A stretch of DNA of 64,000 nt, taken from Monilinia fructicola (lineage: Eukaryota > Ascomycota > Leotiomycetes > Helotiales > Sclerotiniaceae). The position numbers and the translations under genes were made by a program. A model generated the notes under the pieces. It was not told the DNA's origin. It searched no databases and saw only the letters and a program-made list of their open reading frames with translations. Positions within the stretch are counted from its first letter, which is position 1; every line of letters starts with the position of its first letter. This document shows, in pieces, positions 13,124 through 24,181 of this stretch. The stretch is taken from the NCBI GenBank assembly GCA_008692225.1, contig VICG01000004.1, forward strand, positions 1,674,501 to 1,738,500, written 5' to 3'.

Positions 13124-13221
13124 CTACTGCCACTACTGCTCGTACTAAAATACCACTGCGGTCACTACTACTGCCACTACTGCTCGTACTAAAATACCAC
13201 TGCGATTACTACTACTGCCAG
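13124..13221. repeat. 44-bp direct tandem repeat
   Basis: Starts at 13124, 13168 and 13212 are each 44 bases apart. The first two copies differ at only a few bases and the third is partial. The unit is rich in CTA/CTG trinucleotides. Confidence 0.8.
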
Positions 13222-13742
13222 CATTCTTACTACTCCTACCATCATCAGTATTATCGCCACGAGTACTATTGTTACGATCACCACTGTTACTACCAATACC
13301 ACCGCTACAGCCACCACCATCACTACTACTTCCACTCATGTTCATGTGCATGTCAGGTACCTCTGAGCTATCATTGGGCTTTGATACATACGACTCCGTA
13401 CTGTAGTCTGTAGGTACGCAGTAGATAATAATGACTTACGAGATAGTTGCAGATATCTATTTTGGGATTTATTAGAGAGCCTTGGAAATCTAAACCTCCA
13501 TAATACTTAACCGTTAACCTAAGAATCTTTCAAAGTCTAGGACAGGAAAACAATCATGACAACAACAATAACAATAATCATCAATGTGTTATTTTGATAG
13601 TTTCATTTTCGTTTCGTCTACCTACCTAGTATCTATCTATACATTCCTTTTGATCCTATGCTGTACACTGTACAGCTAGAGTATCTTGATCAAGGTTAAA
13701 ATTTCAACTTTAACTTCAAATGCCTAACAATCCTACAAGTTG

Positions 13743-13783
13743 TAATCCTAATCCTAATCCTAATCCTAATCCTAATCCTAATT
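13743..13783. repeat. TAATCC hexamer array
   Basis: About six or seven perfect TAATCC units. The unit resembles but is not the fungal telomere repeat (TTAGGG/CCCTAA). Confidence 0.85.
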
Positions 13784-14033
13784 CATTTCCGTTTCAATTT
13801 CCATTTCCATTGCTCAACCTCCCTATCCATCCTGCCGATACCTTTTTGTATAGAACAAGAGGTACTTGGTAGCATCATATAAATCCTGTAGCAGGAATTA
13901 TATTAAGTCGTTCAATCGAGGCATCATGGCCAATCACTAATCGCTAGTGAAAAGCAGTAATAACAAGTACAGTACAGTATAGTACAGTAGGTAGGTATTC
14001 CTATTAATCGCAAATTGTCTACGTACCATCTCC

Positions 14034-15144
14034 TCATCTTGTAGTATTCTGCCTCTCAAACAATTCTTCATACGAAATCATCTCAACTGGCTTGGCGAGC
14101 TTGACCTTTGGCTGAATATGTAGACCTGCTGCCCTCAGCATTGCAAATCTAACGGCATCAATCCCGTACTTTCTTCCAGCACGCTTCTCAGACGTGCATG
14201 TCAATATTTCTCCAGTTGTAAAGTCGGCATCACCAGACTCTGGATCCGGTTCGACTACGGCTTTCGTTTCCTGAAGGACTTTGTCAAGCCGAGTAAGCCT
14301 GTTGCCCAAAGTGTTATTGTTCGGTACTTTCTTCGAGTTTCCAGGAAACAAAATTTTGTCAACCTTTGCCAGGACCACCTGATGGGGTACCTCTCGGGAC
14401 CTCAACATTTGCAGCATCACACGATCATTCTCTTTGATTCCATGTTCGGCGTCAACGAGTACGAAAGCTCGTTTCAACTGTTTCCTCTTCTCCAAATATT
14501 TGATAATTTCCCTTCCCCATTCTGATCTCCCACCATGCCCATATCCCGGCATATCCAATACAACCAATCGGTCACTGTTATCTACAGACCCTTCATGCCC
14601 CCCAATAGCAAATGCATTCATACACCGCGTTCGACCGACTTTCGAGCTGGTATGCGCCAATCTAGTATTAAGTAGAGCATTTAGAAGAGATGATTTGCCA
14701 ACCTAGAACCGCCTGATGTCAGTGTATCCTTAATTTTTACGCTTTGTGTCGGTTGAAACGCCTTAGAAACCACGGATAGCATCGAGAGCGGTGCAAACAC
14801 AAAAACATTGAATATCGAAAAGTGACAAGGCTTACGTTTGATCTTCCTAAGAAACAGACCTCAGGGCTATCTCCAAACGACATGGAGTAGAACCTCGATG
14901 TAGACCACAAGAGCTTTGGGGGCTCTTTAGTAAAAAATCCATTCGCATGAACGAGTTGTGCTTCGTTAGGTGGTAAAGTGTCCCAGTGGTAGCAAAGTTT
15001 GGTAGACGGAAAATTCATATGTGGAGGTGTAGGATGATCATGAGGAAGCGATTTGGTCGTGAGTCTTCTGGAAACATTGCTCGCAGAGAATACATGAGAT
15101 CGCCTCGTACGAGCACATGATTGTACCTTCGAAAATATTGACAT
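14034..15144 (-). CDS. MRX8: Mitochondrial EngB/YihA-type GTPase (Mrx8-like)
   Basis: TRAFAC-class GTPase of the EngB family, which acts in ribosome assembly; the fungal member is mitochondrial. Exons are 15144-14836 and 14702-14034, giving 325 residues. The N-terminus (MSIFSKVQSCARTRRSHVFS) is basic, lacks acidic residues and fits a mitochondrial presequence, which supports this ATG over the out-of-frame ATG at 15251. The P-loop GRSN|VGKSSLLNALLNTRL is split exactly by the intron. Switch II is DMPGYG, as in EngB. G4 reads AKVD instead of the usual TKxD, and G5 is around CTSE. Divergently transcribed from FMC1 with 204 bp between start codons. The family is certain; MRX8 orthology is inferred. 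Confidence 0.88.
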
Positions 15145-15348
15145 TGAATATGAGAAGTGCAATATCCAACCCCAAAACAATAATTTAAAAAGTTGGACGA
15201 GGCTGCTGCATGACAAGGCTGAAAAGATGTCGGAGATGTGGATGCCGACATGGCCTAGTAGGTAACCTAGTACAGTAGTAGTTAATTTCTCACTTTGCCT
15301 ATCGACTTTGTTAGATTCTCCCCCTCATCGGCGCCTGGAATTACAAAA
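15145..15348. promoter_or_regulatory. Short divergent promoter region shared by EngB-type GTPase and FMC1
   Basis: 204 bp separate the two start codons. Both products are mitochondrial biogenesis factors. The region carries AGTAGGTAACCTAGTACAGTAG around 15258 in the style of the recurrent CCTAGG motif. Co-regulation is inferred from the spacing only. Confidence 0.55.
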
Positions 15349-15690
15349 ATGTCTTCTGCTACTACACCTACAAAGCTACGGGCACTCTACCGCTCGTTCC
15401 TTCGTGAACTTCCATCTCGACCTTTCACGCAAAGCTCTCGTTCACCACTGCAATCCCGTATTCGCCAGACCATAGCCTCGGAAACAAACACACCAATCGA
15501 GCAAGCAGAACAATTCCTACAATATGTCAAAGCTCAAAGAATGTATGCCACATTACTTGAGAGATACAACCCGGGGATGAATATGGATGAAGAGGAACGT
15601 GTACGTTTGACTGCTAGGAGAGTGGGAATGGATTTACCGGAAGAATTTTCGTATGGAGCGACGGATGGCAATGAGGGCAAAGGGCATTGA
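15349..15690 (+). CDS. FMC1: ATP synthase assembly factor FMC1 (LYR-type)
   Basis: Small mitochondrial matrix protein needed for assembly of the F1 sector (with Atp12), mainly at high temperature in yeast. A single exon of 113 residues. The N-terminal LYR-type signature is LRALYRSFLRELPSR (residues ~9-23). The conserved central segment AEQFLQYVKAQRMYATLLER is followed by YNPGMNMDEEERVRLTARRV and GMDLPEE, all characteristic of fungal FMC1. Start ATG 15349 (context AAAAATGTC) was chosen over an upstream in-frame TTG. The length is normal for the family. Confidence 0.88.
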   Translation: MSSATTPTKLRALYRSFLRELPSRPFTQSSRSPLQSRIRQTIASETNTPIEQAEQFLQYVKAQRMYATLLERYNPGMNMDEEERVRLTARRVGMDLPEEFSYGATDGNEGKGH

Positions 15691-17583
15691 GGTTAGGTTG
15701 CGACCACAACGGCAGCGTCGCATATGCATATTGATGGAAAGTCATACAAACCTTGATGGCGAACGTTGGTGGAAGATTGATATCGATGGACCTTGTCAGC
15801 AGGAAAGGAGCTTAGGGATTTGGTACCTCTTGGAGGATATGCTTGTTCGACGCCTAGAGCGCACTTTCATGGACGAAGGGTTGCTATAAATACGATACCA
15901 CTTTCGACAAGGTTGGGAAGATAGATGCGCATGAACAAGAGACTGTCTGTGCCGGAATCTGACCTTCACTGTACAGTCAAACCAGGGATGTCCGGGTCGG
16001 GTGGTAGAGCAAGGAAACCAGGTCCCATTCGGTAGCCTAGCCTATAGGTACTAATGATATTTATACCAATACCACCAACATACGCGAACGAGTCGTAAAC
16101 TCAAGCGGTAACAAGATGTTGGGACCTATCTCAACCAGCTTACCATCTGATACTACCTGTGCCGGAGAAATTTTGGTGCGTTCATGCTTGAGAAGACGAG
16201 AGACTTTCATCCCATGTCAATAAGCAATGTGAAAATGCAGCTTGTAGGCTCGGTCGGTGGTTTACCAGAGTTATCATATATCGGTTTTGTGAGATCCACT
16301 CTATATTTTTGAAATTCCGATTCCTGACGTCAATGAAGTGCCGCCTTGGGTTTAGATGAGGCTTTTGGGGGCTTTTTCCACCAAGTTCGAGCCAAAGTTT
16401 CTGTCCAGTGCCGGTATTTATATTCCTTCATATTCCAAGCCAAGCTGACAGACTCGTCAATGCCATATGCTCTACTGGTCCATATCTTCTCTCTCTATAT
16501 CGATCATTCCAAAATCGACGCTCCAAAATCTCATTGAAACTACCTTGACCAATTCACAGGGCACACTGAGACAAGGACGATACATGACTTATTACTTGTA
16601 CTTGTAATTAGTTCCTGAATGGTAACTTATTGCAACGGTCAAAAGGCTTAATCGGTGAAGAATAAAAGACAAGATAACCTTGGAAGACATGAGATGAGTC
16701 TATTTTTAGATGATTTGACTACTGTAGCACTTTAGTCTCAGCTCCACACAAAATATACTCCATACTCTGTACAGAGTATGGTCGATATTGACGTTGCTTG
16801 ATTGGTATCTTTCACCAGAAAAATCTAACATCATGAATTCGGATATAAAGGATCCATTGCGCGTACATTCAGGTACAACGCCTGCTTACCCTCAACAGTG
16901 CCTTCACATAGGTATCAACGGCAGTGTTAAGGCTTTCCATGCTGTCAAGGCCGTTTACACACCACCTTCAAGAATGCCCTGAATAATAACCTGGTTATGT
17001 GCGAGCACGGATACGGAATCGTGCATTTATTAATCGTTGACTGCCAATGACTGGCCGTAAGCGCTGAACTTATCAAATGAAGACTAGCGAACCATATCCA
17101 TGTTTGAATGCCACAAAAATATCATTTTATTGGCTTGTTGTGAAAATGGCGGAAAGACTTCACCATGCACATCAAACCCCGATAACTCCAATCGTGAGCC
17201 ATGCCAAATTTGGAACCCTTGAGTTGTTAGGTCTGGTGTTGTAAGGTAAGGATGGCATCTTTCTTTATCCATGCTCCCATGCTCCCATGCTCAAAAACAA
17301 GCCATCTCGCCCCTTCGAATCAAAAATCTCCCACCGTGACCTAAGGGGTGGTCGATCTTGTAGGGAAAAAAAGAAAGAGAGACCCTTCACAACTTAGAAA
17401 TTTCACCTCATCTACCTACATCTTTATGTTCAGATGAGGCCAAAGGCAAAATCGTCTCCGTAAGACGAAAGCCAGGAACCCTCTTGCACTCGAGTGCTTG
17501 AGTGGAGGAAACGTCTCGTTCGTCGCAACGCAAATAGCATTTCGTGTTACTATTTATAGATCGGGAGACTTGGAGACGCGACA
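15691..17583. other. Intergenic region with 22-bp perfect palindrome
   Basis: 1.9 kb with no recognisable gene. It contains the perfect palindrome at 16760-16781 and a short 10-base repeat (CATGCTCC) at about 17270-17292. Small open frames here look random. Confidence 0.55.
16760..16781. repeat. 22-bp perfect palindrome centred on GTAC
   Basis: Left arm CCATACTCTGT is followed directly by its exact reverse complement with no spacer. The centre CTCTGTACAGAG resembles the recurrent CTCCGTAC motif. Confidence 0.9.
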
Positions 17584-20500
17584 ATGAACCCTCATAGAGA
17601 GCATGGCATTCGAAGGAGAATGGAATTGAATCCCATTACAACATCTCTACAAACCACGCCGCCTCATCACCAGACCCCGGGGTCTGCCATTTCTGGAAAT
17701 ATGAGTGCAGCATTTGGCTATCATCCATCACAGTACAATACACCGCTGAGCTCTGTGCGACAGTACAACCCTTCACAATGGACTTCATCTCCCAGCGTTA
17801 GTGGTGGTTCAGATGGCTCGCATTATTCTGCCAGACAACCTCGCGATCCAGATGGTACTTACTTTCAAGAATCACTTCTATATTTCTAGTCATGTCTAAA
17901 ATATGCGCGAGGTAGCAGGAGCTAATGAAAAAGTGCAGTTGTGATTCCAGCACCGCCTCCATACTCTCCACCGCGAAGCAGTCGACCCGCAGGGGGGTCT
18001 GACGAACCTATGTCTTCGGCTTCTGCTCCACCACAGGCTTATAGGTCTTCGCCAGACATTCCACATACTCCCCACACTCCAGCTCCAAGTACTCCACATC
18101 CGAATTTTCCTCCTCCTCCGGGAGGGCGATCTCGAGCTGGATCAAATGATAGGCCACATGGCATCTTTGGATTTACTCGGAGATCTGCTAATCATCCAGA
18201 AAACCCCAGAATGTCACCAGCTTCAAACAGAGAACCAATACCACCAGTTCCACCCATCCCAAGAAGGGCTGTGGAGCCAGTTCGTTCAGAACCCATGGAA
18301 CCTGTCCCTGTAAATGTTTTACCTCCAGGATCACGTCGAGCCGCATCCACAGGAGCCATCAATTCAGCATCTCCGGCGCATTCGCGAGATTCGTCTACTA
18401 CTCGATGGCAACCTGGAATGCCTTTACCTCCCCCTCCACCAGGTCTTCCTCCACCCCCAAGATCCCAAAGTATGACCCGTACACTCGAAACCGTAACCTC
18501 TCCGCCTACTCGTAGACCACCCCCTTCATCTTCTTTGGGTCCAGTTCCACCCACTCCACTTTCGCCCCCAGTCCAAGCTTCTGCAGCAGCATCAGATTGG
18601 CCTACTGAGATACCCGCAGCATCATCTCCTCGAAATTTCCCGGAAGGTCCTACGCTTCACGTTGATACTTCTAGTGCTACTTCTAGTACGGCCGCTGATT
18701 CTATATCCGGCTCAAGTTCATCTAGTTTGGCAAGATCCCGAGCAGTCAGAGGAGAGAAAACTATTCGTGAAAGAAGGAGTGAAAGTAGAAGTGGCAGGAT
18801 AGCTTACCCTGAATCAGCCATTGAGCAATCTAACAATCCATGGGCAGAAGCTATTACTCCTAGTGACATTGTTGTTCCCCTATCAAGGCACCAAACCATT
18901 ACTAGAGCAACTCCAAGAGCAACTCCAAGAGCAACTCCAAGAAGTGGGAGGTCATCTAACTACTCAGAAACTCCGAGGTCGTCTCAACCAATTCAGCACA
19001 GTTTGACCAACCCAGATCGTTCAATTGGGCCTGCTACTGGCTCGAACGGATCAACCCCTAGACCAGTTGCACCCACTCCACCTTTCTCCCCCGAATCCAT
19101 CAAGTCATCTACAACAGAACAATCACCATCAGTTCCCCCAAAATCTCTACCCACTCCTCCACTCCAGTCAAAGTTGGCTCAAAAGGCCCATAGCCGTCCG
19201 CCCTCCTTGATCATCCCTAAAAATGATTCGGTAGTCATTGCTGCTTCGACCCCGTCTCGGCCTGCAACTGGTAAATCAGTCTCGAGTCAAATATCTCAAA
19301 TGACACCCAATGATGACTTCGCGTGTGCCGCCGCAGAAAGACATGAAATATTCGTTCAGAGAGAAGCTAGTGCTACAAATGATACAGACCGTGTGCGCAT
19401 CTTTGCAGAATTCATTGTAAATGAGTCAAGAATACGCCGAGACCGTTATGCCTCCGCCATAGACGCCATGGGATCTGAGATTCTAGATTTGACCCGAGAT
19501 TTATTTCGTCCTAATGTTGGGCCTCGCAGAGACTCGTCAATATCCCGTGCAAGTGAATACACACCTGAATCATCGGCGGCGCCAAGATCTCATAGGGGTT
19601 CGCTGGTGGGAGCCATGAAAGAAAACCTACAATTCCAGCATCCTGAACCAAGATCTGGATCACGTCCACCTACAAGACCCAGCTCAAGGTCTAATTCAAG
19701 ACCTGGATCTAGAGCTAATTCAGCAGGCCCACCATCTCCAGTCTCAACTCAACAAAACCCACAATGGTGGAGTCAATCCGGCTATATGCCTTCCTTATCT
19801 CCAATTCCTAGTATGAGTGTCAGTGAAGCACTTGATGGTGCAAGTTCACGGGGACGGCCTTCAAGCAGATGGTGGGAAGTCAGTCAACAAGGATCCGACG
19901 GGATTCCCTCATCGAGATTTGAGAGGTCAAAACGAGAATCCAAGTACATGGGTATGCCAAAGGAGTTGCGTGAAGCTTTACAGTTCGGCGAAGGAGACCA
20001 GTCTTCTGGATCACCCATGGAGAACACATTTGGCGGCCCAAGTAATCCAGCTTATCTAGGCCCCAATGAATACCCCCCGGAGAAGGTTGGCTTCCGCGAG
20101 CCAAGTCAAGTGTCTCCCGTTTTTCAACCAGTCGTTCCACCGACCCTCGTTCCACGAACACCCTTCACACCGAATCCAGAGCACCTCGACGTTTCAAGAT
20201 TGGTCACATTACCCCCACCCTATCCTCGTCATCATCCAGCAGTAAACAACAATCATCCTGATCTCACGAGTATCCGTACAACTGTTCGTACCTTGAGCGA
20301 CCTTGCCGAAGTGACTGCCACCAAAGAACGTTTCTTGCGGGATAGTGCCCAAATGCAAGAAGATCAAACTGCCGCAGCCTCCAAACGCCGAGCCTCCCTT
20401 CGTCTCCGCATCCAACATGACATTGAAGCTGGAACCATATCATATGCTGATGCAGCTGCCTACGAAGCAGACTCTGCCACTAGCGAGCTTCTCAAATCCA

Positions 20501-21468
20501 AGGAAGCCGCCAAATCCATCTTTGAATTGTTCCAATCCCAAGTTGTTCTACCGGTCAACGAACTACTCATGACCCGCATTCAATCAGCTACTGATATCTT
20601 TGAACAACTCCGCAGTAAACTTTTCAATGACTCACGGGACCAAAATCCCACTTCTACCCAGGAAGAAGGAGATGAGCAACCGGAACTCATTGAGAAATTG
20701 ACACTTCTGAAATGGATTTTCGAAGCCCGCGAACAGCTCCACCGCGAAGTCTACGAGCTACTCTCGGATCGCAACGATCGATACAAAGAAATGATCATAA
20801 CCCCCTACCGTCTCTCCAATAATGTTGAAAAGGTGCGCGGTGCTGAATCCTTCTTCGCAGAGGATGCCCAAAAACGCAAACAGGCATTCGAATCCGAGAT
20901 TCTCAAACGTACCGAGGAATTCATGGATATTATTGAGGAAAACGTAGTTCGTGGCGTGGAAGTTCAGCTTGGTGCTTTCTGGGATATCGCCCCTTCCCTA
21001 AGTCGGTTGGTCGAGCAGATACCGAAAGATGGAGATTTGGAGGGCTTCATGATTCAAATTCCCAAGGATGAATATGAGGAAAATCCAAGCTACTATGATT
21101 TTCCGATGCAATACTTGTATACCCTCTTAGTTCATGCGGGAAAATCTACATACCAATTCATTGAGAGTCAGACGAATTTACTCTGTCTGTTGCATGAAGT
21201 CAAAGTAGGAGTAACGGCTGCAAATTGTAGATTAATGGGGACTCAAAGGGTAGCGCAGGGTGAAGAGAAAGAAGAGGTAGAGAGAGAACTAGAGGCTGTG
21301 AGAAGAGAAGAAGAGGGCAGATTGACGGATGATTTGAAGGAGAAAGTCAAGGTAGTGGAGGAACTTTGGAGAAGCGGGCTAGGAAATGAGTTGGACGGAG
21401 TCCGAGGGAGGATATTAAGATGGTTGAAAAGGGTTGGGGGTGAACTACCTCCAGATGATGAGGCATAG
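17584..21468 (+). CDS. Large Pro/Ser-rich protein with C-terminal coiled-coil region, function unknown
   Basis: I do not recognise a named family. Exons are 17584-17854 and 17939-21468 (donor GATG|GTACTT, acceptor GTGCAG), giving 1,266 residues. Residues 1 to ~840 are low complexity and probably disordered. They contain Pro runs suited to SH3/WW/EVH1 binding (LPPPPPGLPPPP), a tandem RATP unit repeated three times (DNA 18905-18943), and Arg/Ser-rich patches such as SGSRPPTRPSSRSNSRPGSR. From about residue 880 to the end the sequence is helical and charged, with long alanine/glutamate heptad-like stretches (DSAQMQEDQTAAASKRRASL; EEVERELEAVRREEEGR) and a conserved-looking block around FPMQYLYTLLVHAGKSTYQF. 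There is no signal peptide or membrane segment. The architecture suggests a cytoskeletal or polarity scaffold, which is only an inference. Confidence 0.85.
18905..18943 (+). repeat. 12-bp in-frame tandem repeat encoding RATP units
   Basis: Three near-identical units of AGAGCAACTCCA keep the reading frame of the large unknown protein. Confidence 0.85.
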
Positions 21469-22546
21469 TGGACATGATGAGCCTTTTTGAACATTGAATG
21501 AATGGGTGAAGTGGAAAGCAATGGCTAACGCATGACAACAACGTTATGATATGATATGATTCTGAGCATGGAGTATATATCCGTACTACAGTTAAGGATA
21601 GGAAAGGTACAGGGTTCTATGGAGCTTTTTTAATGTAAATATTCATTTCTGTCTACATTCGTTTTGGGGGAGCTTAGGAGCAAATCACTCTAGATCATTG
21701 GTGGATGCTTCGCTGTCTTTTCGATACCCCTTATTTATATCATTTTTGGCGTTTTACATATAAGCACATTGATCGAACATATTTCTTTTGGCTGACAGAA
21801 CTTGCTGGTATTCTCAATGGATATTTGTGGATTTGGTACTAAAGAGCCAGGGTTTCAGACCTCAAGCGGGTATAGATTCTCTGCGTGAGAAACGCCAAGG
21901 GGAACGATGAGCCGCTGTGTATCTTGGATGTGTTTGGGTATGGAGATGAAGCTGGTGGAGATGAGTTTTTGCAAGTGCTTGATGATGGTGACCGTGGATA
22001 TCCGTCATCATTGGGATAGATACATTTTCCAAATTCTTCAATATCATGTATGGTCATAAGTCTTCAAAGTTCTCCTCTTCTTCTACGAGAATGGAAAGAT
22101 GTATGGAGCAGAATGATAGAATCAAAACTCTAGTTGGCTTTGATACATCCAATAGACGCGCACGTGCAAGGCAGGTACTGTATCTAGGATATTTATCCAA
22201 CAGATCCCACCCATCATACTAGAATCTCGAATTCTGAGATTCCCTCGTCAGAAACCAAGTTGAGTAATCCCAATTCACCTGCCTCATTATCCATCCGTCT
22301 CATTCTTCCGTCACCACATATTCAACAGAAGAAAGGTTTAGAAAGTACCAAGGATGAGTGCACGTGTAAGTCAGGTGATCAATCATCAACACAACTATCA
22401 ACATAAAACCGTACCTTCCTCACTTCCCTTTTAGTAAAAGTAAAACTTACTAAGCTAGACTCCCACTACTTTTCTCTTTTTTTTCTCGCCTTCAATCTTT
22501 CAAACCTTCTCATCTCATTCATGAAAACATCTTCAAGAAAGTCGAG
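21469..22546. other. Intergenic region
   Basis: 1.1 kb between two plus-strand genes. Nothing gene-like seen. A pyrimidine-rich stretch (about 22472-22500) precedes the downstream start, as is common in fungal promoters. Confidence 0.5.
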
Positions 22547-23605
22547 ATGGAGGACAATGATGGTGCGAGTAAGAATTCTTCACCTGTGAGTCTTTTCCTT
22601 TTCTTTGCAAGCACTGACGATTTGGTAGAGAAAGACGGCCGTGGCCCTTCCAAGGAGATTGAATTGAGAAATTCGGTCAAAGATGCTGCGAGTAAGTCAA
22701 GTTCTTCATCTTCGAGTTGTTTCTGCAGGTATTGATGGATAATTGTGCAGAACAGTGCGCTTCAGTACCTGTCACGGAGACTGTAGTGGTCGATCAGGTC
22801 GCCGGCATCACTAAAAAAGAGGAGTTCTCCTTATTTCCAAGACTTGCTCGAGAGATCCGTGATATGGTCTGGGATTATGGAATTGACCTCACGACTACGC
22901 CATCGCTTGTCCAAATTGATGCCGAAATTCCCAATTTTCCTCTCCTTGCTCATGTGTGCCATGAAGCTCGAGCAGCTTGTCTGAGGAGATACTCGACCTT
23001 CAGACACGCTGTGCTGGTGGCACGCTTCCAGGATACTCGAAGGGAACTGATAGAGGACCATGTGGAGTGGTTGCCGAAATGTTGGCAATATGTTACATGG
23101 ATTGATTTCGAGAAAGATATATTTTATATGGACTGTGACGTATTAAGTTTTTCTGAGAGCAACTGCGACCTCCCTCGGCGTGTTGGAAGGATTTATATGC
23201 AAAGGTTGACAGCTGTTAAGAAACTCGTTAGTATCTCCTAAAAAATGCACCTTTAAGCTCAACATGATACCAAACACTTGATAACTCAAAATGATAACCT
23301 AGGCCATCAAAAAATACACTGCTGAAACCTTGGCATACAGTCATTATGACTTTTGGCAGACTTTAACTAAGATGTGTCCAAAGCTCATTAGCGTCACGAT
23401 TGTTCAACATGACGAATTTTTTCATCCACCTCATCATCCATTCTCCTGGCGGTTTACCAAGCAGACCATAGATGAAGCGATAGGCAGCGGGATTTTTAAC
23501 AACATCAAAAATTCTTTAAGTAATTGTGGTGAATTAAGCTATGAAATTGGCTTTGCGCGACTTGAACTTGATTTCACGCCTAAGAAGTCCAGCGTTTCTA
23601 GCTAA
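22547..23605 (+). CDS. 2EXR-domain family protein
   Basis: Member of the large, poorly characterised 2EXR family of Pezizomycotina, whose molecular function is unknown. Four exons: 22547-22568, 22629-22691, 22751-23226 and 23303-23605, closing in frame to 287 residues. The signature FSLFPRLAREIRDMVWDYGI matches the family opening F..FP.L..EIR..IW. It is followed by VCHEARAACLRRYSTF, also typical. The first two exons are tiny, and both donors lie in near-identical sequence (GATGsTGCGA|GTAAG). The second exon and its donor may therefore be a local duplication. The start is ATG 22547. Annotators may skip the 22-base first exon, so the N-terminus is the weakest part. Confidence 0.82.
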
Positions 23606-24181
23606 GAGCAAAGCACTTGAGTTTGATGAATGAGAAAGATATGGCGGATGAGAGGGGCCGTCCCAATGGATTTGCGAATAAAAAGATAGCTTGGTGAAGA
23701 ATATTGGTGCAAACTCGCAAGGTCAAATGTACCCCGGTGAACAAGTGAGATTCTCGTATTTGCAAGATAAAATAGCTTGAAATAAGGAATGCGGTATTGA
23801 TGCGTTGGCTTTGAGTACAACTATGCTATGGGGTGGCGAACTGTGAGCACAATTTGTCTATAATACACAATACCAAAAGAAAGTTGAGAGCCATTACTCA
23901 TACACTCATGATTCAATAGTTACAGAAGAAACAGAATAACTACATATTGCTCGCTCAAAATGATACATAAATTTATCCAATTTGCCCATCTAGTTCTACC
24001 CCGGTGGCCATAGTATCATATTCGAAAGTGGATTAAATGAACAAAAGGATATGGGATAGATATTTAGAACTACTCTGCTGGGAGGTAAATGATAGTGAAT
24101 ATATGAAAATAGAACAAATAACCAAAAAAAGCATACAACACAACTATTTGAGCGTGCTTCGCAGCCCACGGCCACCCTACT
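23606..24181. other. Intergenic region
   Basis: About 580 bases, AT-rich, without a recognisable gene or repeat. Confidence 0.5.

Larger units (their letters stand above)
12219..14033. other. Epsin upstream region / EngB 3' flank
   Basis: No gene recognised. It contains a heptamer array (12564-12634), several ACTCCGTA/TACGGAGT motif copies (about 12518, 12847, 12996, 13052, 13392), a 44-bp tandem repeat (13124-13221) and a TAATCC hexamer array (13743-13783). Confidence 0.6.

Noticed and set aside
13743..13783. Internal telomere repeat
   Set aside because: The unit is TAATCC, not the canonical CCCTAA, so I list it only as a hexamer array.
15145..15251. Upstream ATG at 15251 as start of the EngB-type GTPase
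   Set aside because: It is in a different frame from the GTPase domain and no intron was found to connect it. ATG 15144 gives a good mitochondrial presequence.
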